NCBI GenBank assembly: GCA_937877545.1
Contig: CALFJE010000052.1
Span: 1-64,000, forward strand
Direction: 5' to 3'
Source of the DNA: an uncultured Selenomonadales bacterium
GTDB taxonomy: Bacteria; Bacillota; Negativicutes; Selenomonadales; Selenomonadaceae
Length of the DNA stretch: 64,000 bases
Shown: piece by piece, positions 57,410 to 64,000 of the stretch
Numbering within the stretch: position 1 is the stretch's first letter
Layout: each line of letters begins with the position of its first letter
Notes under the pieces: generated by a model
The model's database searches: none
What the model was told of the DNA's origin: nothing
The model's input: only the letters and a program-made list of their open reading frames with translations
Position numbers and translations under genes: made by a program

Positions 57410-60400
57410 TCATTTTTTTGCAAGCGTCGTGCCGCTGATTTGATAAGCCTTACCGTTAACGTTAAATGTTGTCGCCGTGAAGTCTTGCAAGGTAATCGCG
57501 CTGTAGGTTGAGCCGACCTTAAAGAGAATCTTGCCCGACCCGCTGTAGTAAGCCGCCGTCCAATCGCCCGTGATTTGAAGCAGGTCGTTGTTGCCGAAGC
57601 CGCTGATAACGTCTTTGCCGTCACCTGAGTTGTAGAGGAAGGTATCGACACCGTTGCCGCCCCAGAGTGAGTCGTTGCCTGCGCCGCCGCTGATTGAGAC
57701 GTTCGCGCCGGTGTTGGTGATTTGGTCGTTACCGTTGCCGCCGTTAATCAGAGCATTAGCCGCCGTGTTCTTGATTGAGTCGTTGCCTGACCAGCCGTTA
57801 ATCGTCGCGCCTTTGCCGCCTGCCCAGTTGGTTAGGGTATCGTCGCCCGCCCCGCCGTTGAATCTGACATTCGGCTTGGTATTGCTTCGAGTAAGGTTTT
57901 GTACAGCTGTATCGCTGATAATCGTGGAAAGTTCGGAGCCCGTCGAGGTTATCAAGGCGAGCGTCTTATCCTTGGCATTTTTAACGGTCAACGTGTTGGA
58001 GCCGAGAGTGAGGACAGCATCCGAGCCGCTGAGTTTGGCTGAAGTTATCGCCGCGCCCAAGCTGATTCGGTCGCCCGCCGCATAATCCGAAATGACATCG
58101 TTGCCCGCGCTGAAGATAAACAAATCGTTGCCCGTGTAACCGAAGAGCGTATCGTTACCTTCGCCGCCCCAAAGGGTATCGGAGCCGCTGCCGCCGTTGA
58201 GGCTGTCATTACCTGCGCCGCCGAGCAAGCTGTCATTGCCCGCGTAGCCGGGAATCGTATCGTCGCCCGCGCCGCCTTGTATCGTGTTGTCGAGTCCGTT
58301 GCATGCTATCTGAATCGAATTGGTGCGTGCCGAGGCATCAGCCGCTTTAACCGTTGCGGCAAGCGTAACTTTATTGCCGTCGCCGTCAGTCAAAATCTGC
58401 GTCGCGTTGAGAGTGCCTGCAATGTTTAACGTATCCAAAGCCGCCGCGCCAAGGAGAGTGATATTATCGTCGCCGACAGTGATAACAACGTCCGAGCCGC
58501 TTTCGACGGAGGAGTAAGTATCTTTGCCGTCGCCGATTTGGAGCGTGGAGGTTGCATTGAAGCCTTGAATCAAATCATTGCCCTCGGTGTAGACGAACAG
58601 AATATCTTCGCCGTAGTTGCGGAGGGTATCGTTACCTGTCCCGCCGCCGAGCGTCACGTCGTCGCCGTAGTTGCGAATCGCGTCATCACCTGCCCCGCCG
58701 TCCAAAGTTACATTGTCGCCGTAATTGCGCACAGAATCATTGCCCAAGCCGCCGTCGATTGACACGCTGTCGCCGTAAGAGCGAATGGTATCGTTGCCGC
58801 CAAGAGCTCTAATCTTCACGCCGTCGAGCGTCTCCTTAATCGTGTCGTCACCTTGGGTGAGCTTGATAAGCGTCGGGTCAATGATGATTTGCTCCGCGCC
58901 TGCTATGTTCAAAGTTTCCGAAGTTGCCGCGCCCGCCAAGGTAATGGTGCCTTCGCCGACCGTGAGGATAACATCCGCGTCGACGGTATCTTTGGAGTAA
59001 GAGGCGGTACCGTCGCCGATTTGGAGTGTCGAATCTGCGCGGAAGCCTTGAATCAAATCATTGCCCTCGGTGTAGACAATCAGATTATCGGCAGCGGAGG
59101 AGCCGAGGCTGATTAAGTCGTTACCCGCGCCCGCATTGACGGTGGAGTTCGCGGCGTCGTTGTTGACGGTATCGGAGCCTTCGCCCGCATCAATGCTGAC
59201 GTTCGCGCCCGTGTTGAGGATATAATCGTTGCCGCCGAGTGCATTGATTATCATACCGTTTTGGTCGTTGGTAAGGGATTCTGCCGCGTCGGTGCCCGTG
59301 ACCAAGTTTGAGCCTTCGATGCCCAAAATGTTGACGGTATTCAAAGTTGCGGCGTCCAAGAGGAGGATTGAGCCTTCGCCGACGGTAATAACGATGTCCG
59401 AGCCGACGGTAGCTTTTGCGTAAGTGCCGGTGCCGTCGCCGATTTGCAATGTCGAATCTGCGCGGAAGCCGCTTATCGTATCGTTGCCGTCGCCCGCAGA
59501 GTATTGAATCAAGGCGTTTTCGGTTTCCCACTCCGTAAAACTGATTGAATCGTTGCCCTTTCCGCCGCTGACAGACACATTGGAGCTTTCTTCGTCTACG
59601 GTAATGGTGTCGTCGCCGTCACCCGCGTTTATCGTGGCGTAATCACCATAATAAAGCAAAATGGTATCGTTGCCGTTGCCCGCGTCGACGGAGGCTTTAT
59701 AAGCGTCCCCTTCGCCCTCGTACAGATAGCCGACTTTGAGGGTATCGTCGCCGTCACCGCCGTTTATCGTGGCGTTCGTGCCGAAATTGTGTTTGATGAA
59801 GTCGTCACCGTCGCCGCCGTCGAGCAAGACGTTATTGGCGTTGAGGTAAATGCTGCCGTTAAAAATTCTGTCGTTACCGTCGCCGCCGCGAATCGTGGAG
59901 CTGTGACCGTAGTTGATGATGGAATCATTTCCCGCGCCGCCGAGGATTGAGATGCTGTTGCCTGCTCCCACGTATGAGTCGCCGTTGGTTATGGTATCGT
60001 TACCCGCGCCCGCGTCAATCGTTTCGTAATTGCCGCCGCTTTCGATTGAATCGTCCCCGGCGGTGCCCTCGATAAGCAATGAGCGATATGTGCCGATAAT
60101 TTGGACGGCGTTCAAGCTTGCGGCTCCGCGCAGGGTTATCAAATCTTCGCCGACGCGCACGAACACATCATTGCCGCTCATAACGCTTGCATAAGTATCG
60201 GAGCCGTTGCCGATTTTGAGCACGGAGGTCGCGTTGAAACCTTCAATCAAATCGGAGCCGCCGTCATATTGGAACAGGACATTTGCGCCGCTGTTGATAA
60301 TCGTATCGTTACCGGTGCCCGCCTTGATTATCGCGTTATCGGCGGTATTGCTTAAAGAGTCGCCCTCTGCGGTGCCTTCGACGAGCGGTATAGGCGTATC

Positions 60401-62155
60401 GACGAGGACGCCGTTAATTTCTAGGGTTTCCAAGGTCGCCGCGCCGAGCAGGAGGATTTTGCCGTCGCCGACCTGCAGAATGAGATCGTCGCCCAAAGTC
60501 ATTTTTGAGTAGGAGGCTGTGCCGTTGCCGAGGCGGAGCCGTGAGGTATTATTGAAGCCCGTGATAATATCCGTGCCGTCGCCGACCGCATATCTGAACA
60601 AAGCATCGTCGCCCGTGTTGTTTATGAAGTCGTTGCCGGTACCGCCGTTGACCGTGGCGGCATTGCCCGAATTGTTAATGATGTCGTCGTCCGCGCCCGT
60701 CACGATTGAAGCCTCGCTGCCTGAATTGGTTACGGAGTCTTTACCTTCGCCCGTGCCGATTCTTGCCGCAAAGCCCCCATTGGAAACGGTATCATCGCCG
60801 ACACCTCCGCTTATGCTTACGTTGGCACCGTCTTGATTATAAATCCAATCGTTATCGGCTCCGCCGTCGATTGTGACACTCGCGCCGCTATGGTTGTCGC
60901 CATTACCATTCCAAATTATATCGTTACCTTCGCCGCTCAAAATTGAAACCTTATCTTCTTGGAAGTTGAAAAAGAAATCGTTGCCCGTGCCCATGTCGAT
61001 TGTCACATTGTCGCCGAAGTTCCAAAGGGTATCGTTGCCCGCGCCGGCTTTGACGGTGGAGTTCACACCGTTGTTTTCGATTGAATCGTTGCCTTCGCCC
61101 GCGTCAATAAAAGAGTTATCGCCCCTATTGTCAATCGTATCGTCGCCCGAACTGCCGTTGATACTGACATTTGTTCCCGAGTTGTAGATTGAATCGTTAC
61201 CTGCTCCGCTCACGATTGAAACGTTGCTGCTAGAATAATTATAAATGGTGTCGTTGCCGTCGGCGGTTGTTACAGTTACGGCGGTGGAATTTTCGAGGCG
61301 GATTAAGTTATTGCCCGCGCCGCCGTTAATCGTGACCGAGTTGACGTAGCCATTATAAACGGAATCATTACCCTCGCCTGCGTCGATTGAAATGCTGTCG
61401 GATCTGTTTCTGATGGAATCGTCGCCTCTGCCGCCGTTGATTGTCACGAACCAGGACTTGTATTCGTTGTAGATATAATCGTTGCCGTCGTCGCCGTTAA
61501 TCAAGACTCTCACGCCGCTGTTGGTTATGGAGTCTTTGCCGTAGTCGCCATTGATAACAGCCTTGTGCCCGTAATTGACGATTGAGTCGTTGCCGTCGTC
61601 GGCGTTGATTGTGACCTTATCGACCTCGCCGACAAGAGTATCAGCCTCTTCGGTGCCGCTCAAGACTGACGGCGTGCCGGGGTGAGTCGGTTTGCCGACG
61701 ATATTTATCGCTTCCAAGCTTGCGACGCCGCGCAGGGTTATCGAGCCTTCCGCGACGGTGATAATGACATCGTCGCCGCTGACCTGACTTGAATACGGGT
61801 CGCCGAAGATTTGGAGCGTATCATCTGCGCGGAAGCCGTCGATAACATCATTGCCGTCGCCTGAGTTGTACTGATAGATAAAGTTGCCGTAAACGATACG
61901 ACTGTAAACAGTATCGTTGCCTTTGCCGCCCAGGACGGTGTTGCCCGGAAAGTAACCGTCTCCGCTCAAGCTGATAACGTCGTTGCCGTCGCCGCCGTTT
62001 AGCGACGAGTCTCGGAAGCTCCCGGTGACGGTATCGTTGCCGGCTCCCGCGTCTACGGTTATGGACATCGCATTTGCCGCGTTGTTGTAAATCGAATCTG
62101 CGTCGCTCGTGCCCGCCACAAAAGTGTTGCCAACGGTGTTGTTGTACTCTGCCAT
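57410..62155 (-). CDS. giant RTX-type repeat protein (1581 residues), type A C-terminus
   Basis: Largest gene in the window. It consists almost entirely of glycine/Asn/Asp-rich repeats (GGAGNDSI, GGDGDDTL; many degenerate NAGAGNDTI units) interrupted by six copies of a ~55-residue module: NDLIxGFxATSTLQIGDG ... DVVITVGxGxITLxGAATLxxLNI. Near the end a dense RTX block (GGSGSDTLWGG) precedes the type A tail (ITGDWTAAYYSGSGKI ... VNGKAYQISGTTLAKK). No Sec signal or Cys. ATG is behind a GAGGGGAGAGG site and the conserved RTX upstream element. A large calcium-stabilised surface or secreted fibre is the natural reading. Confidence 0.87.
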   Translation of the reverse strand: MAEYNNTVGNTFVAGTSDADSIYNNAANAMSITVDAGAGNDTVTGSFRDSSLNGGDGNDVISLSGDGYFPGNTVLGGKGNDTVYSRIVYGNFIYQYNSGDGNDVIDGFRADDTLQIFGDPYSSQVSGDDVIITVAEGSITLRGVASLEAINIVGKPTHPGTPSVLSGTEEADTLVGEVDKVTINADDGNDSIVNYGHKAVINGDYGKDSITNSGVRVLINGDDGNDYIYNEYKSWFVTINGGRGDDSIRNRSDSISIDAGEGNDSVYNGYVNSVTINGGAGNNLIRLENSTAVTVTTADGNDTIYNYSSSNVSIVSGAGNDSIYNSGTNVSINGSSGDDTIDNRGDNSFIDAGEGNDSIENNGVNSTVKAGAGNDTLWNFGDNVTIDMGTGNDFFFNFQEDKVSILSGEGNDIIWNGNGDNHSGASVTIDGGADNDWIYNQDGANVSISGGVGDDTVSNGGFAARIGTGEGKDSVTNSGSEASIVTGADDDIINNSGNAATVNGGTGNDFINNTGDDALFRYAVGDGTDIITGFNNTSRLRLGNGTASYSKMTLGDDLILQVGDGKILLLGAATLETLEINGVLVDTPIPLVEGTAEGDSLSNTADNAIIKAGTGNDTIINSGANVLFQYDGGSDLIEGFNATSVLKIGNGSDTYASVMSGNDVFVRVGEDLITLRGAASLNAVQIIGTYRSLLIEGTAGDDSIESGGNYETIDAGAGNDTITNGDSYVGAGNSISILGGAGNDSIINYGHSSTIRGGDGNDRIFNGSIYLNANNVLLDGGDGDDFIKHNFGTNATINGGDGDDTLKVGYLYEGEGDAYKASVDAGNGNDTILLYYGDYATINAGDGDDTITVDEESSNVSVSGGKGNDSISFTEWETENALIQYSAGDGNDTISGFRADSTLQIGDGTGTYAKATVGSDIVITVGEGSILLLDAATLNTVNILGIEGSNLVTGTDAAESLTNDQNGMIINALGGNDYILNTGANVSIDAGEGSDTVNNDAANSTVNAGAGNDLISLGSSAADNLIVYTEGNDLIQGFRADSTLQIGDGTASYSKDTVDADVILTVGEGTITLAGAATSETLNIAGAEQIIIDPTLIKLTQGDDTIKETLDGVKIRALGGNDTIRSYGDSVSIDGGLGNDSVRNYGDNVTLDGGAGDDAIRNYGDDVTLGGGTGNDTLRNYGEDILFVYTEGNDLIQGFNATSTLQIGDGKDTYSSVESGSDVVITVGDDNITLLGAAALDTLNIAGTLNATQILTDGDGNKVTLAATVKAADASARTNSIQIACNGLDNTIQGGAGDDTIPGYAGNDSLLGGAGNDSLNGGSGSDTLWGGEGNDTLFGYTGNDLFIFSAGNDVISDYAAGDRISLGAAITSAKLSGSDAVLTLGSNTLTVKNAKDKTLALITSTGSELSTIISDTAVQNLTRSNTKPNVRFNGGAGDDTLTNWAGGKGATINGWSGNDSIKNTAANALINGGNGNDQITNTGANVSISGGAGNDSLWGGNGVDTFLYNSGDGKDVISGFGNNDLLQITGDWTAAYYSGSGKILFKVGSTYSAITLQDFTATTFNVNGKAYQISGTTLAKK

Positions 62156-62186
62156 AAAAATCCTCTCCCCTCAAAAATCAGCTGTC

Positions 62187-62236
62187 GAGGATTATTATAG
62201 TTGTATTTTTTTTTTTTCAATTTCCCCCGCGAGGTT
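62187..62236 (-). promoter_or_regulatory. conserved RTX-gene upstream element with -10 box
   Basis: Minus-strand counterpart of 4194-4242: AACCTCGCG, TTG plus 12 A, ACAACTATAATAATCCTC with TATAAT at 62194-62199. It is about 40 bp before the ATG of the giant RTX gene. Confidence 0.6.
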
Positions 62237-62272
62237 TAACGAAATTTTAATTGAGGGGTTGGGGACGATTAA

Positions 62273-64000
62273 CTAACTCTTGACGAGAGTGTTGCCGCTG
62301 ATTCTATAAGTCGAGCCGTTGACGTTAAAAGTTGTCGCCGAGGAGTTTTCCAAGATAATCGCGCTGTAGGTTGAATCAACTTTAAAGACGACACGATCCG
62401 AAGCATTGTAATAAGCCGCCGTCCATGCGCCCGTGATTTGAAGCATATCCGAATTGTCGAAGTTGTAAATCATATCTTTGCCGTCGCCGCTGTTGTAAAT
62501 GAAAATGTCGGAGCCTGAGCCGCCCCAAAGTGAATCGTTACCTAGCCCGCCAATCAAAGTGTCGTTGCCCGTGTAGCCTTGGAGCTTATCGTTACCGTCG
62601 CCGCCGAGGATATAATCATTGCCTGAGCCGCCGTTTAGAGAGTCATCGCCTCTGCCGCCGAGCAGTGAATCATTACCCGCGCCGCCTGCAAGCGTATCGT
62701 TGCTTTTGCCGCCGAGGATTGTATTGTCGAGGGCATTGCCCGTTATCTGAATCAGTTTCGTGCGCGTCGAGGCGTCGGCAATTTCAATGCCCGTACCTAG
62801 CGTCAACTTCGCGGCGGAGCTGTTATAGGCAATGACACCGCCGATAATCGTGGTGAGGTTGGTGCCCGCCGCCGTCACGAGACTTAGCTTTTTGCCCTTG
62901 GCGTCCTTGATACGGAGCGAGCCGCCGTTAAAGTTCAAAACAGCGTCCGAGCCGTCAAGCGTGGCATTTCTTATCGCCGCGCCGAGCGAAATCTTTTCAC
63001 CAACGGCATAATCGGTAATGACATCATTGCCCTCGCCGTAAATGAAAATGTCCGCGCCTTTGCCGCCGGTTAGGGTATCGTTGCCTGAGCCGCCTGTTAA
63101 GGTGTCGTTCCCCGAACCGCCGAGGATTGAATTGGCAAGCGCGTTACCCGTGATTTGAATCGATTTGGTACGAGCAGAGGCATCAGCTGAGGCATAAGCG
63201 GCGGGCAACGTCACTTTGGCGGAGGAGCTGTCGGTCAATTCCAATGTCTTAACGATTTGCTTGCCGTCAATGTTGACGGAGGATAAGCTTGCCGCGCCGC
63301 GCAGAGTTATCTTACCGTCGTCAACAGTCACGATTATATTGGAGCCGCTTACCTGCGCAGAGTATGAGCCTTGCCCGTCGCCGATTTGAAGCGTGGAATC
63401 TTCGCGGAAACCTTGAACGGTATCATTGCCGCCGCCTGCGCGATATTTAATCAAGACGTTGGAGCCGCCGTTTATGATTGAGTCGTTGCCGTCGCCCGCA
63501 ATGATAGTGACGTTGGAGCCGCTGTTGGTCAAGGTATCGTTGCCGTTGGAGCCGCTAAGCAAAGTGTTGGCGAGGGAGTTGCCGATATTGACGCGTGGCG
63601 TCGTGGTAACGGCGGATTTTTTGGCTAACCAGCGCAGGAACATATAGCCGCCCGAATAAGCGGGATTGGTTATGCCGGTGATTTTTTTCGTACCGTTGAG
63701 AGCCTTTTCCAACTTTGCGGGGTCGGCGGCGAGAGCTTGAATATCGTCTGTACGCAAACCGTCGTCCGCGCCGTGAGTGAGCTCCGCCATGCCCTCCGTG
63801 ATAAATTGCGGCAGGCGATAGCAATAGTCGATGTTGGCTTGCATGACGGCATGAGTCAATTCGTGAGCAATGGTGCGGTCGAGATAGCCGACGTTATAGC
63901 GTTCGCCCGTAGCGTTGGGCTTGCCGTTGGTATCGGCGGCGTCGACGGCATTCGGCTTGTAATAGTACAGGTTAATTTTCAAGTTCAGCGCGGTGGTAAT
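62273..64000 (-). CDS. metallopeptidase-RTX fusion protein, type A C-terminus (5' end outside window)
   Basis: The visible 575 or so codons stay open to the right edge; a TTG at 63982 has no Shine-Dalgarno, so the gene begins outside. A zinc-peptidase region comes first: RTIAHELTHAVM (HExxH) and, about 25 residues on, FITEGMAELTHG, whose Glu is the likely third ligand (gluzincin type). After a linker (KKSAVTTTPRVNIGNSLANTLL) come RTX units, one IGDG/ITLRGA module, denser RTX blocks and the type A tail (ITGAWTAAYY ... VNGSTYRISGNTLVKS). It appears to be a protease delivered by the RTX export route. Confidence 0.85.
   Translation of the reverse strand: MTTALNLKINLYYYKPNAVDAADTNGKPNATGERYNVGYLDRTIAHELTHAVMQANIDYCYRLPQFITEGMAELTHGADDGLRTDDIQALAADPAKLEKALNGTKKITGITNPAYSGGYMFLRWLAKKSAVTTTPRVNIGNSLANTLLSGSNGNDTLTNSGSNVTIIAGDGNDSIINGGSNVLIKYRAGGGNDTVQGFREDSTLQIGDGQGSYSAQVSGSNIIVTVDDGKITLRGAASLSSVNIDGKQIVKTLELTDSSSAKVTLPAAYASADASARTKSIQITGNALANSILGGSGNDTLTGGSGNDTLTGGKGADIFIYGEGNDVITDYAVGEKISLGAAIRNATLDGSDAVLNFNGGSLRIKDAKGKKLSLVTAAGTNLTTIIGGVIAYNSSAAKLTLGTGIEIADASTRTKLIQITGNALDNTILGGKSNDTLAGGAGNDSLLGGRGDDSLNGGSGNDYILGGDGNDKLQGYTGNDTLIGGLGNDSLWGGSGSDIFIYNSGDGKDMIYNFDNSDMLQITGAWTAAYYNASDRVVFKVDSTYSAIILENSSATTFNVNGSTYRISGNTLVKS

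Noticed and set aside
52663..62155. DNA-level repeats resembling a satellite or CRISPR
   Set aside because: They are coding RTX repeats with nine-codon periodicity.

Overview
The window looks like chromosome from a diderm Firmicute, most likely class Negativicutes (Selenomonas-like). This is inferred from gene content, not from a search. Outer-envelope genes (TolC-type channel, membrane-fusion protein, RTX-type exported proteins) sit beside Firmicute-style features: fructose PTS, an FMN riboswitch ahead of ribE-ribBA-ribH, many TTG/GTG starts behind strong Shine-Dalgarno sites, and promoters of the TTGACA-17-TATAAT kind. The sequence is GC-rich overall, with a visibly A/T-richer island at about 40.1-44.3 kb.

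Layout. 0-4 kb: a duplicated rdgB fragment, rdgB-rph, then divergently wecA-wecB and tRNA-Thr. 4-8.8 kb: an RTX-type protein, then (minus strand) tatA-like, tolC and a membrane-fusion protein. 8.9-13.2 kb: a fructose PTS operon with a second, IIC-less EIIA-EIIB protein. 13.2-15.8 kb: a GIY-YIG/triple-HTH protein, a candidate small RNA behind a consensus promoter, and a decayed RTX gene. 15.8-18.3 kb: trpE-trpG. 18.3-22.9 kb: an operon of low-MW phosphatase, sigma-70 factor and RecQ-like helicase. 22.9-25.4 kb: redox cluster (thioredoxin reductase, two glutaredoxins split by a GIY-YIG pseudogene, glutathione peroxidase). 25.5-30.4 kb (minus): deacetylase, murQ, mupG, NlpC/P60, cobJ, ubiX. 30.4-34 kb: CobD-like aminotransferase, a frameshifted GT8 glycosyltransferase with a poly-C tract, a CDF transporter. 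34-38.7 kb: a four-gene signalling cassette (HTH-PIN, PIN-kinase-Zn ribbon, vWA, PP2C-winged helix). 38.7-42.3 kb: tRNA-Ala, a DUF362 protein, an Hsp70-like ATPase. 42.3-47.7 kb: riboflavin genes with the riboswitch in the middle. 47.6-52.3 kb: metallo-beta-lactamase fold enzyme, tRNA-Gln, envelope genes including a NagZ-like lipoprotein, a nitrilase-family enzyme. 52.3-64 kb: a minus-strand RTX locus: one broken gene, two intact genes (one of 1581 residues), and the 3' part of a metallopeptidase-RTX gene running out of the window.

The most interesting system is the 34-38.7 kb cassette. It combines the kinase/PP2C/vWA trio known as the TerY-phosphorylation triad (E. coli yegI-yegK-yegL has the same three parts) with two PIN nuclease-like domains, one fused to the kinase and one fused to an HTH, and a winged helix on the phosphatase. 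It reads as a phosphorylation-controlled nucleic-acid response module. A second theme is genome plasticity. A dispersed repeat of about 80 bp sits at gene 3' ends and supplies C-terminal codons to ubiX and cobD. 3' ends of rdgB and cobD are duplicated. Several genes are broken by homopolymer slips or deletions, and RTX paralogues are in various states of decay.
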